This document shows positions 1-13,503 of a stretch of DNA of 64,000 nt, piece after piece; position 1 is the first letter of the stretch, and every line of letters starts with the position of its first letter. This DNA comes from Syncephalis plumigaleata (taxonomy: Eukaryota; Zoopagomycota; Zoopagomycetes; Zoopagales; Piptocephalidaceae): NCBI GenBank assembly GCA_025201365.1, contig JAIXMF010000008.1:868001-932000 (forward strand), read 5' to 3'. Both the position numbers and the translations under genes were made by a program. A model generated the notes under the pieces. The model made no database searches. It was not told where the DNA came from and worked only from the letters and a program-made list of their open reading frames with translations.

Positions 1-3000
1 ATTATTCCATTTGATAACTAGACTATTTGTAATAACATTCCTTGTAGAGAAAGCCACATCGTCGATCAAGGATAATCATTGGCTCAAGCAAGCTATCCTA
101 TTATTGGAACACATGCTAGATACAACACGCATTTCACCGGTATGCATTGATATGACATGATTGATTAATATATAGCATGACTATTTACCACGTATAATGA
201 CTAGAAATCACAAGCACATTTCTATGATGAACTATCCGTACTAGTCATAAACGAGGCTATAGATTCGGAACTGCTAAATTGGATTCATCATCAAGTAGCG
301 GAGAAATTCCCACTTCAATTTATATTGTCAAGATCAGAGGCAGATGAAATCACGCAAATGTCAGAATTAGGCACGGCACCGGCACTTTCACTATCGTCTA
401 ACGTTGCCATCATTTCCAATTTACGACCGGAAATATGGATGGATATTGATGGAGAGGTAATTAATGTCGTGTCTTTTACCAGCAAGTTGACCGAATACTA
501 AGCGTACAACACTAGACATCTGATGCCGTGGTGGATATTTACTCAACACGAAAGCTGCTTAAACGGGATACATTCCTGCCTGCTTGCACGCTATTCCGTT
601 TATTGCAATGTTGTGTAAAACGACGGAATAACAACTCGTTAGAGGAAATTGACGCATTACTCGGATGCGGTATTGGACTTATGGATCGTCGCAAGTTGAC
701 GGTAAGTTGTAGTATTGACCATTCTTGAATGACACTCATTGTAATAATGAATAGGAATTCAAGCATCAATTATCGTTTATGGAACAAGAATCGGTAGTTA
801 TTTGCTTGATTTACGCCATTAATTGGTAGGTCATTAGTTGGTAATAGTAGCAATGATGATGATTGTAATTAACTTTATCAATCAGGATACGTGAACTATT
901 GAATAGTTATAGTGATCAAGTTGACTCGACACATATACAATTCAAATGTCTACTACGCTTAGAAGATCTAATTATGATTGAAGGGGTTGCCAATGAATTA
1001 CTGCCCTCTAAAGTATGCTACAATGCATTGTTTATGGAGACATCAGCATCTAGTTGGTATTTCCTTAATGTCAAGGTAAACGATACCCTATCAGAAAAGT
1101 AGTATTACTGCATTCTCACAGATCACCCTCATCATACAGCCATCAATGACGCAATTGAAAGACACACTACGACCATTGACGGTAAGTAATCAATCATCTA
1201 GGAATAGAACGTAAATGACCAATGAACATGTAGTACAATGTATTCCAACTGTTATCATATCAACTTACATTTGACGATAATAATACGGAACATGAATCAA
1301 GTAAATCATCGGTAATAACTAATACATTATCTGTAGGTAGATGTCCAGATGATATGAATTAATGTTTGCTTACAATCTTGCAATAATAGATTAATGGATT
1401 AATGTACCTCTTGGATGATTTGATGACGAAACTAGCAACATCTACTTGGCATGTATCGAATAAGCTTAGTGTACCATTTGTTGACTATCAAGATATAATG
1501 ATGATTGACTTTTACTCCAAGGATAAAGTATGTATATCTTCGTAGACAACCAATTACTTACTTACTCTAACTAATGATAATAGATTTATCCTATTTTAAT
1601 TTGTTTAAGGCGACACCTTCACACCATTACCGAACATCTTAACACGGTAACTTATCCTATTCTGTAATATCAATGATCTAATACTAATACTATGGTGTTC
1701 TAGTTGTCAAGTACCACTAAGAACAGTAACATATTAGATGCAAGTCAGAATGACAATTACGGTAAGATGAATAGTAACAACATAAGAATGGCAATATATA
1801 GTAGTAATAACAATGCAATATTCCTAGATGAAACTATAGTAGCGGCATTATTCAAAACACTAAAGATTTGGAGATATCTAATAGAAAATGAACCAGTAAC
1901 AAAGTTATTGGATTTACAGGTAAACAATTGATATGATATTGAGATATACTACTTACATTTGTGTATTTAGACCATTCTTGCCGTATTTACCTTGCCATCC
2001 ATAGAAACAACTGATGAGGTATCTTCATCTAGTATATTCAACATTACCAATGATAATTCACTTGACACAACAGCATCCACAACGGAATTAGCCGAACAAA
2101 TGTTAGAGAAACTACTTGAATTGAGAAACTATCCCGTTACCGTTGAGATGGCTTGTGAACTACAACAACTACTAAAATCCACCATTAAACATACGAGTAA
2201 CTCGGTGGAGCATAACATGTCACTATCCGATACTGCTCATGAATACTTGAAACGACAATGGCCTAGTATAGATGAGAGTATAATGGTAATATATATATAT
2301 TTATTTATTTATCTTACTAATGAACTTGAACATCGATTACCATTTAGACACGAAATATCTCGGCATTACTACATGATCATATACAATATCATAATGAACC
2401 CATCATCGTATTAAAGGAATACATGGATCAGATATATCCATGGCTATTAGATACATCCATAGAGGATACAACTAATAGTAGTGATACCAATCTACAAAGA
2501 TATCCATGGTTGAATCATACAACATTTTCCTTACTCTACAAGGTATACCTGATTACATCGTGTCATAGATATCTTTACTAACAATGTCAATGTAGACAAC
2601 ATTCAATGCAGCTATTGATCTATTGAAACAATTCAAACCAACTGATCACTCATCCGAAGATGCTATTGTCTATCTAACCGAATTATTATCATTATGGCGA
2701 CAACACATTGATATCATTCATCAAAAGTCATCTCGTCCACTTATGCGTATCACTCTACAATCAAGTAAACGATTCATGGAACAACTATTAAAGCATGGAT
2801 TTCCTATACTTGATGAGCAATTTAAGGCACTACCAGATCAGGTAGTGGCAGCACTCAAGAACATGCAACAAGCAACACGTTTACTTCAGGTAAGCAAGTA
2901 TACAATAGATATCTATGAAGATTACTTATTAATATGATATGATGCTAGACCATTTGTGGTGAATTAAAAGCATATCGAGATACATCATTAGCGGGTCAGG

Positions 3001-3488
3001 TACCAGCCATTAAGAAACTACTTGAAATGATTCTATTTAGAGTCAAGGCTATGCACGGACATCATAACGTATTAGGTGCTTTCTGGTTAGGTAAGTATAT
3101 AATGAAGTATAACAACAACAGTAGTAATTAATTAATTAACATTGTAATGATATCAAGGTAATTTAAAGCATCGTAATTTGGCAGGTGAAGAGATTTCATC
3201 ACAAATGCCATTAGAACGTGTTGATAGTGAAGATGAATCAGATGATAATACACCCATACAAGTGAGTATATTAAGAGATGATATAATATATATGTAAATA
3301 CTAATAGTATACTATAATGATGTTATTAGAGAAAGAAACCTCGTTTAAATGAAGAGGATCAATCTACACATACATTACCTGTAGAATCAGTAGATTCACC
3401 TAATAATAATAATAATCTAACTCAAGAATCCGACATTGAAATGCATTGGTCTGCTTCTGAAGAAGAGGAAGAGGAGGAAGAGGAATAA
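1..3488 (+). CDS. FANCD2: Fanconi anemia group D2 protein (3' part, runs off the left edge)
   Basis: FANCD2 is the monoubiquitinated core of the Fanconi crosslink-repair pathway and works in the nucleus with FANCI. The exons read a chain of FANCD2-like blocks: FLPACTLFRLLQCC followed by LEEIDALLGCGIGL near 570-690, FMEQLLKHGFPILDEQF near 2770-2820, and AFWLGNLKHRNLAGEEIS across the intron at about 3090-3200. The last block matches the vertebrate C-terminal region that ends in LQGEEI. The tail after it is acidic (runs of Glu before the stop at 3486-3488). At least fifteen short introns interrupt the gene, with exons often only 60-250 bp. The 5' third, where the ubiquitinated lysine usually lies, is outside the window. 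Identification rests on recalled family motifs and is strong for the second half. Some small-exon borders in the first 500 bp are uncertain. Confidence 0.85.
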
Positions 3489-3623
3489 ACTCGATACTGT
3501 TTGTAATAGTAGAAATGAACATGACATGTGCTTTATCGTAAATGATCTTATGTGGCAATGATGAACTAATCATATCTCATTACATTTCGTATTTAATTTA
3601 TTAGTAAATGTCAGTCACCAAAT

Positions 3624-6600
3624 ATGTTAGTTTCCATTCCTTCTCTTTCAAGTTTCCCTTTATTCCTATTAGTAACTGTAGCTGTAGTAGTATCTTCAAT
3701 GTCTAGTGTACAAACAGACAATCCAAGCGTAATTAGCCATCCACTCTCAGCAGAAGCACTAGCTGAAGTGGAAAGAGAGAATGAAGAGAATGAATTACGT
3801 AAAGCATTTCCTGTAAAGCAATCAGATGATGCAGATGCATCTTCATTGTCACAACAAGAAACAACGACGAGTACAACAGTGGAAGTGTTGAAAGAAGAGC
3901 AGATGAGTGATCAGTCAAGCACTACTGATACTGTTCAGAATACTACACGTCGTGCTGCACCTACACTAGTCAAGTCGTCTTGGTTACCTGTACGTCCGTT
4001 CTCCTTTTTCACAACAGAGGAAGACGATGTTATCACACTAGTGGGACAGAACACGATAGCACATGCATTATGGACACGTTTACATCAACAACATAAAGAG
4101 GATACAGATTTATTAGCATTTCTACAAGCACGTAAAGTATGTTCATATGTGATGATGATTATTATATATATATATATATATAGGCTAACTTTAATCATAC
4201 AGGCCATTCTTTTACTACCACAAACTGTTATGGAGAATACAAGCAATGTAACATGCATAGAACGAGTTGATCTATTAGATCATATACTAGTGCGACAACT
4301 ACCAATATCTACGAGTGAGATGAAATTAGATGACTTAAAGGATACACCGGATGACCATCAATACTGGCTCACTTCATTAAGCGGTCATACTGTAGTGATT
4401 GACAAGTAAGTATAGTTGAACTACTATACTACTACTACTAGTATAGTAATAATACATTGTCTAATATCTATTGGATATAGACAACAACATGCTATATGGC
4501 TGTGTCAAATACACCTCAATCTACAACAATGTCTTCTATGGAAGAAAGCGAAGGAGATAACAAAGAGTCAAGGTATGTTAGTACTTATGTTATTCACATT
4601 ATAACATTAATAACAATAATAATATATAGTACCAATAATGAGACAATATTATCAAATGACAAGGTCGATATTATTAATGAACATGTAGACATCATTCTAC
4701 ATAAACACTCGATTATTGGTGTTCTAATTGCTAAACCATTAACACTATCAAAACAATCTAATACAACTGGTATACTCGATGTAATAACTGATAACACTAC
4801 TCGTCAGTTAGAGTCACATTCATTACCTTCACCTGCATTTAATAGACCCTCTGAATGGAATGATATTGTTAAATATCTTGATAGGTGAATAATGATGATA
4901 TAGACAAGTGTAGTTATTAGATTAACAAGTAGGATTGTTATATAGTTTTGTATTAGAATTTGGTAGAACATGTGGACAAGTAGATCCATTAAAATCAGCT
5001 GATACATGCAGTGAGGAATATCAGCAATTTATTGAACAAGTACAAGGAATGATAGAATCTACAGATCATTTGGTGAAGGATCTTGATATTGAACAAGCAT
5101 TAGAATGGATGGAAGGCTATCTAACTATTGAACTTTATCCATGGTAACTATAAGATATCTATGTTGTATTGTAATGAAATAATACAATCATATTAACATG
5201 TATCTTACTTCATGATTCTAGTATATTTAGTCCAACAGATGATGCACGAGATGATTTACTATTAGAATCACGCTGTATGTCATTACGTTTACTTCATGTT
5301 GGATTAGAACATTTGGGTGTATCAGTATCAGAGGAGAGTCAACCCATTCTATCATTTATGGTAGAGGAAGTACGACGAGGTAATATTCATATAGATGATG
5401 TATTGTAACATGAATATTCACTTACTAGTTATAACAATATATAGTATTGACTATGATGGATAGACGACATCCACCCTTGGATAAATTAGAGGCAGTGATT
5501 GAATTACATGAGATTATTGTTAGTAAGTAGTATTAGTAGTAGTAAGTATGACATACTTATATGTATCTATATATATTATTGTTACTGTTACATAGAGGAA
5601 TTAAGTAATGGTAGATTGAACTTGAATCTATTATCAACTACCGAGTCAAATACGAAAAAGTCTAAAGATTCACCTGATCATTCGGTGTCTCCATCATCAT
5701 CATCGTCTATATCGCGTAAATCTACATCAACATCTAATACGTCTAATGCCTCTAATGCAGATCAACTATTTCCTTTATTGGTTTATTTGATTATTCAAAC
5801 TATACCTGCACATTTAATATCGAATATAAGGTGATCTATGATATGAATATTGATAGTATATATTAATAACAATTATAATGATGACTATTAGATATATACA
5901 ACGTTATAGACATCGAGATGCACTCAAATCTAAATATGCGTATTGTTTAACTAATATGGTAAGTAACATGTATACTTGATAATAGGATAGCACTACTAAT
6001 TAGATATACTTTTAGTTTGCGGCTATATCATTTTTAGAAACAATTGATATGAAGGCATTAGGATTAATACCGGCTACTGAATCATTACCGTAAGTTGTAT
6101 CACATATCATGATTTCATGTTAATGACTAAGCTATTTATGCTACTAGTTCGAGTACAGATACAGGAACCATAACAACTAGTGATTCAGTTCATTTAGAGA
6201 AGGAACGAGCCGCTTCTGTTTTTAGTGTGCCCACATTACCCATACCAGAGTCATCACAACCAATGATTGCTGCGGCATTTAAGGGAGGACGTGATGCTAC
6301 GGTAGCTGTAGCCGGTGGAGTGAATAAGGCGATTACCGGTGCTGTAGACATGTAGGTGTCATTACAAGTTGAATGAACTCAACTCTAATAATTATGATAT
6401 CAATAGTGGATTCAGCGTATTTGGACGACTACTTAATGCTCGTGGTACTGCAGCGATACCTACATCAGTTGTTGGCAATGCACCGCCATCCATTACAGGT
6501 ACCATGTCGGATGCAGCGAGTATTCGTTCTGAAACAAGTCAACGCTTATTAAGGTAATGTTGATTGATTAACATACTAGTAATAGTATAGTAGTAGTAAT

Positions 6601-6998
6601 AGTATTATAGTATTGATACGAAAAAGGAGAAGGAGGCACCTCGTTCCATGGCTAGTGTATCCAGTACAGTGAATACAAATGTGGTAGTGACTACACAGCA
6701 AGATAGTTCAGTAGAGTCTACAATGACTGCAATAGCCGCTACCACATCATTATCACCTGAGGTGAAATCCTCTGTAGAACTTGATGTATGTCATGTATTG
6801 CCACCCATCCGTCGATTTGTGGATTGTGCCATCGAGGATCTAAAGGTGAACGATGTTGCAGGTGAGTAATGATACAATAAAGTAACTATGACTGTCTTTA
6901 TATTAATTGTGATATGTCTAGAATTACTCGAAGACTATAAACGACTAGCCTCTGTAGTGGATGTATATCGATTAGAATTAGCTAAACGTAAACAATAA
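3624..6998 (+). CDS. VPS9-domain protein, probable Rab5-type guanine nucleotide exchange factor
   Basis: VPS9 domains load GTP onto Rab5/Vps21 GTPases on endosomes. The helical-bundle part reads through YLTIELYPWIFSPTDDARDD (about 5120-5250), and the catalytic part through LFPLLVYLIIQTIPAHLISNI and YIQRYRHRDALKSKYAYCLTNM (about 5770-5960), ending with FLETIDMKALGL. A long Ser/Thr-rich segment interrupts the domain near 5640-5760. The N-terminal region (about 270 residues) and the C-terminal region (after 6150) are low complexity, and I recognise no further domain in them. There are two candidate starts. ATG 3624 would add 25 hydrophobic residues that look like a signal peptide, while ATG 3699 (MSSVQTDNPSV) gives a cytosolic protein and suits the family better. 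About ten short introns are present, one starting at 4137 right after RKV. It lies about 135 bp downstream of FANCD2 on the same strand. Confidence 0.75.
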
Positions 6999-7169
6999 TG
7001 CTATGATGAATACTAGTGCTCTTAAATTAATTAGTATTTATCGAGTATCTGCCATTATATAATAAATTGAGTTGTGTATATGTGTAACTTGTCATTTCTT
7101 TTTATTGTTACTTGTTTATATGCACGCATACACACATACATACACGTCATCAGTAGACAATCACGAGTC

Positions 7170-10100
7170 ATGCAAGCTTGTTTACCCTTTCAACGTGAAA
7201 TATTTACAGATCTAGTAGATCAAGATGGATTACTTATACTAGCTAAAGGCTTGGGACTAACTCAATACTACTGTCACTATTGCAACTAGCTGTAGAACGA
7301 CAAACACTGGTGTTGTTAGTGAATGTACAAAGTGCAGAGGAGGAAGAGTTACAACTGCAACTAACGGCACTTACGGTGGACAGACGACTTTGAAGTTACT
7401 GAAAAACGATACAAAAGCGGAGGACAGGTAGATTAACGAGTGTAATGATAAGTGACGATACTATATGCTTATTATTACTTGTTATGATAGAGCAATAGCC
7501 TATAGTCAGGGTGGACTACTCTCGGTAACATCGCGTATTCTAGTAGTGGATATGTTGAAGCAACGTGTGCCAGTATCACTTATTACTGGTATTATTGTTG
7601 CCAATGCACACAAGTAAGCATTAAGGAGGAGGTGGAGGAGCAAGTATAGACAAACACTAATAAGCTATTAGAGTGTCATCCCATTCATTGGAAGCATTTA
7701 TTCTTCGACTTTATCGAGAAGAGAACACAGTAAGGATATTATACGAGTAGTAGTCGTTATGCTTATTGACGATAATAATGATGATGATAGGATGGATTTA
7801 TAAAGGCGTTAAGTGATGCACCTGAAGCATTCGGTCATGGTTTCGCTCCATTAGAGACGTCACTTAAATCGCTACAACTACGCAGAACGCTACTTTGGCC
7901 ACGGTAACTAGATAAAGAATACTGGGTAAGATTGCAATGCTATAACTACGTTACTGTGCTAGATTTCACGTTACAGTCAAGGCCTCATTGGATACAACTA
8001 GTAAAGAAGTGATTGAACTACGACAACCCATGACTGAACGAATGAAACAGATACAAGGTGCTATTATCGAATGTCTAGATGCATGTTTGGGTGAATTAAG
8101 ACGAGCACATACTTCGGTAAGTGATTGAATAGGAATAACAAATAGAATGCAATTTATAGGATAGTCATACATTTCGATATAACTAGCTTGATATAGAACA
8201 ACTTACCGTGGAGAATGCTTTGTTGAAATCATTTGATGTGATAGTACGTCGTCAACTAGATCCATTATGGCATCAAATAAGTCAACGAACGAAACGACTA
8301 GTTAATGACATGCAAACATTACGTCAACTTCTCGTGTAAGCATATTTACATCCAATAGTATTGATCTATAATTGAACATGATTCAACTTACATATTTCCG
8401 TAGTTATCTACTTAGTTATGATTGTGTTGCGTTCAATGCTTACCTGGATACATTAATGGCGAGTCAATCAACATCAACCAGTATTGGCGGGTATACTCAG
8501 CCACCATCATTATGGATGATGATGGACGCGGCCAATGTGTTGTTTAATGTAATTATTACACGATTATACAAATGTATATCCATATATGTTTGTTAACCAA
8601 TTGTAATAGACGGCGCGTGAGCGTGTTTATCGTCGTGATCGACATGTTACTACACCGGTGACATCATCAGATCACACTCGTGGCAGTACCGGTAAAAGTG
8701 ACACTATACCATCAGATGTGGAACTTGTATTGGAGGAACAACCTAAATGGACACTATTACGCAATACACTAATGGAGATTCATAAGGAGGAAACCGATCG
8801 TAAAGGTATATAGCTCGATACACGTGAATATAAAGTAAAAATGCTAACATATACACTTCTATAGGATGTATTATTGTGCTAGTGCAGGATGCAAGAACAG
8901 CACGTCAATTAGAAACATACTGGGTAGAGTACAAAGCGGCTCACTCAAATACAGCCGGTTGTGCCATGCTATATAATGCGGCGACAAAGTATTTCCAATG
9001 GAAACAGCAATTTACAAAGATAACGACAAGCGCTACTTCCACCGCACAAAATACATCCACGACAACTGGATATAATCGAGATGGTAATAAGCATTGCGAC
9101 TCTATAATAGAATTACTACTAATACATACTACGACATAGGACGTAATACATCCGGTGCACAACGAGGTGCACCACTAGGGAAGCGAAGACGCGTTAGAGG
9201 TGGTGCAAGTGGTGTTGCTTCAACTTCTCGGTCAGCACACGACACTCCCACCTCCACACCGATCAAGACAGACATAAACGATGTTGATTTCAGCGGTAAT
9301 GCAATGATGACGACAACCTCACAGGAACCTAATACGAATGAGAATGACGAAGATATCTCGAATAATAATAGCGATAATAATACAGCTATGGCATCCATGA
9401 TAGATTCTATATCTACTATATCGAAAAACATCAACAATAATGCTAGCATGTTAAATACGGAAGATGATAAAGTGATATCATTGGTGGAGGAACAGCATCT
9501 ATTGGTTATTCGACCGGTTAGTGGTAGTGCTGATGATCGATTGTTACAAGATTTACAACCTAGTCATATCATCATATATGATCCGAATCCCATGTTAGTT
9601 CGACAAGTTGAGGCAAGTAAATGAATGATGTTTGTTCCCTTTGAATTACTATATATCACCATTGCTAGCTAAAAGTGAAATGCTAATGTCATATGTACTA
9701 CATACTAGGTGTATCAAGCACAGCATAAAGATCAACCAGCTCGTGTTTATTTCATGCTTTACGCGGATTCAGTAGAGGAGCAACGCTATCTAAGTGATAT
9801 TCGTCGAGAGAAGGCATCGTTTGAACGACTCATTCATGAGAATTCAGTAAGCATCAATGATACAATATGATGAGTCAATGACTTGTACTGATGATGATGA
9901 TGATGATGATGATGACAATGAACTAGGTCATGGCATTACCTATGCCGATCAAGAATAAATCAGTAGCCGATGAAGACAATATGTTTATTAAAGTGTTCAA
10001 TGCACGTCAAGGTGGCAGTAGTAGACGGGTTGTTCTATCCGATGTCATGCCTCAGGTAGCGTATGATCATACGACGAGCGTATACTAGTGTGTGCGTACT

Positions 10101-11157
10101 CATCATGTTTGTTTGTTTGTTTTTTACCTTACATCAAAATAGGTTATAGTGGATATGCGTGAATTCCGTAGTACACTTCCACCCATTCTACATGAACAAG
10201 GCATGAAGATAGTACCATGTACTCTAATAGTAGGAGACTACGTACTATCACCAGACATTTGCATCGAACGTAAAAGTATTGCCGATCTAATTGGATCATT
10301 CCAATCAGGACGTCTGTAAGTAACGAATACATACATATATACTGTATTAAGCATCAACTATAATTGCCCTTATAGATATACACAGGCAGATGCAATGTGT
10401 GCACACTACGAGACACCCGTTCTATTAATTGAGTTTGATGAGCAAAAGTCATTTTCTTTACAGGTATAGCTACTAGCTCAGTTAAAGGCGATAACAGTCA
10501 ATGATAATTATTTGTCATTAGTCGGTTCAAGATATCGGCTCGGATATTTCTATTCAAGATTTGACGTCAAAGCTATCACTTTTATGTATTACCTTTCCTA
10601 AATTACGTATCATATGGTCATCAAGTGCATATGCCACGGCGAATATATTTACTGATTTAAAGGTAACAAACAAACACACACACACACACAATATATATAT
10701 ATATATATATGTACACAGCTTTCCTATGAAGAGCAACCACTTAGTATTATGTATTATTTAGAAGAATCATTTAGAACCAAATGCTGATGACGCAGCAATG
10801 ATTGGTGCCACCGACAAGGAAGATGCACAAGTATCGGTTAATCTAACGTCACAGGCAAGTATAAGTTAATGGCATAGCTACATCGATGATAATGTTAAGT
10901 AAAATGCGTAGGAATTACTAAGAAGTCTACCGGGAATTACCTCACTTAATTATCGATTGATAGCACGTAAGGTGCGTAGTCTAGACAAGTTGATTACCAT
11001 GTCTCAAGATGCATTGGCCGAGATTATTGGAGAGAATGGAGCTCGTCAATTATTTAAATTCTTCATAATGATTCATTATAACACAATTGATAAACGATAT
11101 TACGCAAGTAAACATACACTTGTGGTAATGATGATGATAATGATTATAAGTGTATGA
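7170..11157 (+). CDS. ERCC4: DNA repair endonuclease XPF (Rad1/Rad16/ERCC4)
   Basis: XPF pairs with ERCC1 and cuts the 5' side of bulky lesions and crosslinks. Domains in order: a degenerate SF2 helicase half starting [20 protein letters not shown], with [20 protein letters not shown] and [10 protein letters not shown]; a linker with a basic patch GKRRRVRGG near 9180; the ERCC4 nuclease [16 protein letters not shown] at 10146 with [20 protein letters not shown], so the catalytic ERKxxxD motif is intact; and a helix-hairpin-helix [16 protein letters not shown] at 10915. The start at 7170 aligns with the human N-terminus. Three places need a one-base frame correction although homology continues without a gap: about 7266 (after GLGLTQ), about 7390 (before LKLLKNDT) and about 9105. 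The 3' end is either the stop at 11157 or a short final exon after an intron, with a stop near 11193. About twelve introns. It sits close to FANCD2, another crosslink-repair gene. Confidence 0.9.
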
Positions 11158-11236
11158 TTAGTAATTACATGGTTTTCTAATTGATTAGCGTAGTTAGTCA
11201 TTAACTTTTACGTTTATTGATAATTGTTGATGCTTG

Positions 11237-12618
11237 TTATAGTTCACCGTATTCTTGTATTATTTGCTTACGGCTGTTATAAGGATTACAAAGCATGCCA
11301 ACCATTGTATAAACAGGCAATCTCCATATCTTGGTTGGTGCTTCCAATTTGCGTATTATTTCTTTTGTATTGATGTCTACAAGCAATCGATTGTATACAT
11401 GATTGTAGTCTCTTACCTCAAAATATAAAGATTCCCAATAAGATTTCTGATGAAAGTGGTACCTGGTATTTGCAATACTTGCTCGTCATTGTAGGATAAG
11501 TCTTCCATACTTTTGATGGTTTGGGGCCAAACATTGAATACTTGTACCCAGCTCTTAATAGTGAAATAGGTATATGTTGGTCAGTTATAGTGTAGCAATT
11601 ACGTGGAGTATGGTTTTGACCATTGGATGCTACGCTATGAATTATGTATGGATTATAATGAGGATTACCACGTAAATCAAGTATCATATGTGAATCGTAT
11701 AAATTACGTGCACATATTGATATAGTCCATATTTCCTCAGGTAGATGGAACCAGCCATTTCGCAATTGTACAACAGAATTATTGCTCGAGAACTGATATA
11801 GTGCCCATCCAATACGATCCGCACCATCTTTGACTAGTCTTGCCGTGTATACTATTGCTGTATTATTGGTTGTTTTGTAGAAACGAGTCGTATCCCATGT
11901 ATCATCTATGCTTTCTGGACACATGACACTGTTATCTATATCGAATACCATTATATCGGCTGAATTCATTAATGATTAGTACTAATTATATGGCATCGTT
12001 GTATAATTACTACATTTACATATACAATTTAGTGAATCAGCAAGTCGCTTTTTGATTCATGCACTAATAATGCCCATTTCCCCTCAATTGCCTTCACTCG
12101 ATATCGTACCGGAATATCGAATGTAGTGAAAATACCACCATGTTTGCGAGTAAGTATTTTTACATTATAGATGGTGTCGCTCTCGATTATCCTAGGAGAT
12201 GCGGCTATATAATGGTCACCCATAACATAGTTGTACTCTCTTTCATTACCAATATCTAGCGAAAGAACGTTTGGCGATGTGGAGAATGTAGTGTTATATA
12301 CATTATTATGGTTTGATCTAAGATTTGGATGTGGCAAATATTCTAAAGTATAATATGAGCTGATGTTTCATCTGAATGACTTTGCCGCGTAATATATATA
12401 CAATTATTATCAAAATCACTGCTATAATCTATTTCATCTTTGTCACATTCCATATCAATACGCGTGGTGTTGCATCGTCCATATCGCCAATTATTCTCGG
12501 TGCTTACTCGTCGACGATATGTGTTGTACCAGTCCACATTCTCTAGTAGATCGGCTCGTTTATCCGATGTACATGGATTGTTGACATCCGTGCGTATACA
12601 CCATAATACAAATTCCAT
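11237..12618 (-). CDS. Orphan protein, function unknown (frame interrupted)
   Basis: I do not recognise this gene. Four open pieces follow one another on the minus strand with similar composition, starting MEFVLWCIRTDVNNPC at 12618 and ending QIIQEYGEL before TAA at 11237-11239. They connect if three single-base shifts are allowed, near 12358 (DETS to SYYTLEYLPHP), near 12051 (in a run of five A/T, HESK to RLADSL) and near 11460 (KYQV to HFHQKSYWESL). One intron of about 70 bp with a TACTAAT branch site also separates pieces two and three. The reading frame stays open upstream of the first ATG as far as an intron-like acceptor (CCTATCAG), so a 5' exon is probably missing from this call. The product is rich in Asn, Tyr and Asp, with several possible N-glycosylation sites and scattered cysteines. 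It could be a real gene in poor-quality sequence or a decaying gene. Confidence 0.45.
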
Positions 12619-13503
12619 TTCTTTAGTATAATAGGCCCTGATAGGAAATCCCTATGGTATAATGTTGCCATAATATTGGGTCATTTCGAATACTGCTTCT
12701 TAACGAGCGACAACATGCTGATAAACGAATAATTCGATATGACCAAGTAGACTACGAAGACACGCTGATCATGAAATGGAAGACTATTCAGACAAACTAG
12801 TAATCTACAAGACGAGTTGGATTACTCGATATTCAGTAGTAGTAGTAGACATAGTGGAATGAATAAGAAAGGGATATGGGTAGAAAAATACTATTCCTTC
12901 TAAACGTTCAAGAAAAGGGACAAGGACATCGAAGAACCAAACAACAACAAAACAACTTATCCGTGATAGTTATTGCTATCTACACATCTAATACGTAGGT
13001 TTTATTAACACGGCTATCATTCATAAAGCAAAAGGATAACAGCGCTAATTGGTTGGAAAAGTCCTGTAGATCAAAGGATGTCATCATGTTATTTACGTAA
13101 TGGAAACAATAAAACCGATATGTACAAATTCATTTCTGTATTACTTCCTAGTCTATATATATTACTACTTCTACTACTATTATTGTTTATTATAGCATCT
13201 ATTCATTATAATAAATGAGGTGATATAGCTGTTCATCATGGTTATCTGCCAATAATGTTGGTAAGAATATATACACTTAAAAGCTATAATAATATTGTAT
13301 CGAAATAGTGAATACGCTTTATTGATGATGAAATCATTAGATCATACAGCGATACCAGTAGTTGTATGGTCATGCTGTGCGAGTGTCATCACATTCTCAT
13401 TGTCTATATGATTGCTACTCGATTCAATGACAGATTAGCATTTTAGTAGAATGAATCAGCTATTACTCGATACTTACCGTATACTAATAGTGTATGATTA
13501 TAA
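12619..13503. other. Intergenic stretch with one transposon-end relic
   Basis: No gene is supported here. The only recognisable element is a solo terminal-inverted-repeat end at 13040-13066. The rest is AT-rich DNA with short simple runs such as AGT repeats near 12835. Confidence 0.5.
13040..13066 (-). repeat. Solo terminal-repeat relic of the Tc1-mariner-like family
   Basis: The sequence ends in GGTTGGAAAAGTCCTG followed by TA. Read from the other strand it is CAGGACTTTTCCAACC, close to the first 16 bases of the 4.5-kb transposon (CAGGGTTTTTCCAACC) and of the MITE at 56137. No matching left end was found upstream, so this is called a relic or partly deleted copy. Confidence 0.35.

Noticed and set aside
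9129-9449. A 106-codon minus-strand frame inside XPF
   Set aside because: It is antisense to the Asn/Asp-rich linker of XPF, and its composition follows from the sense codons.
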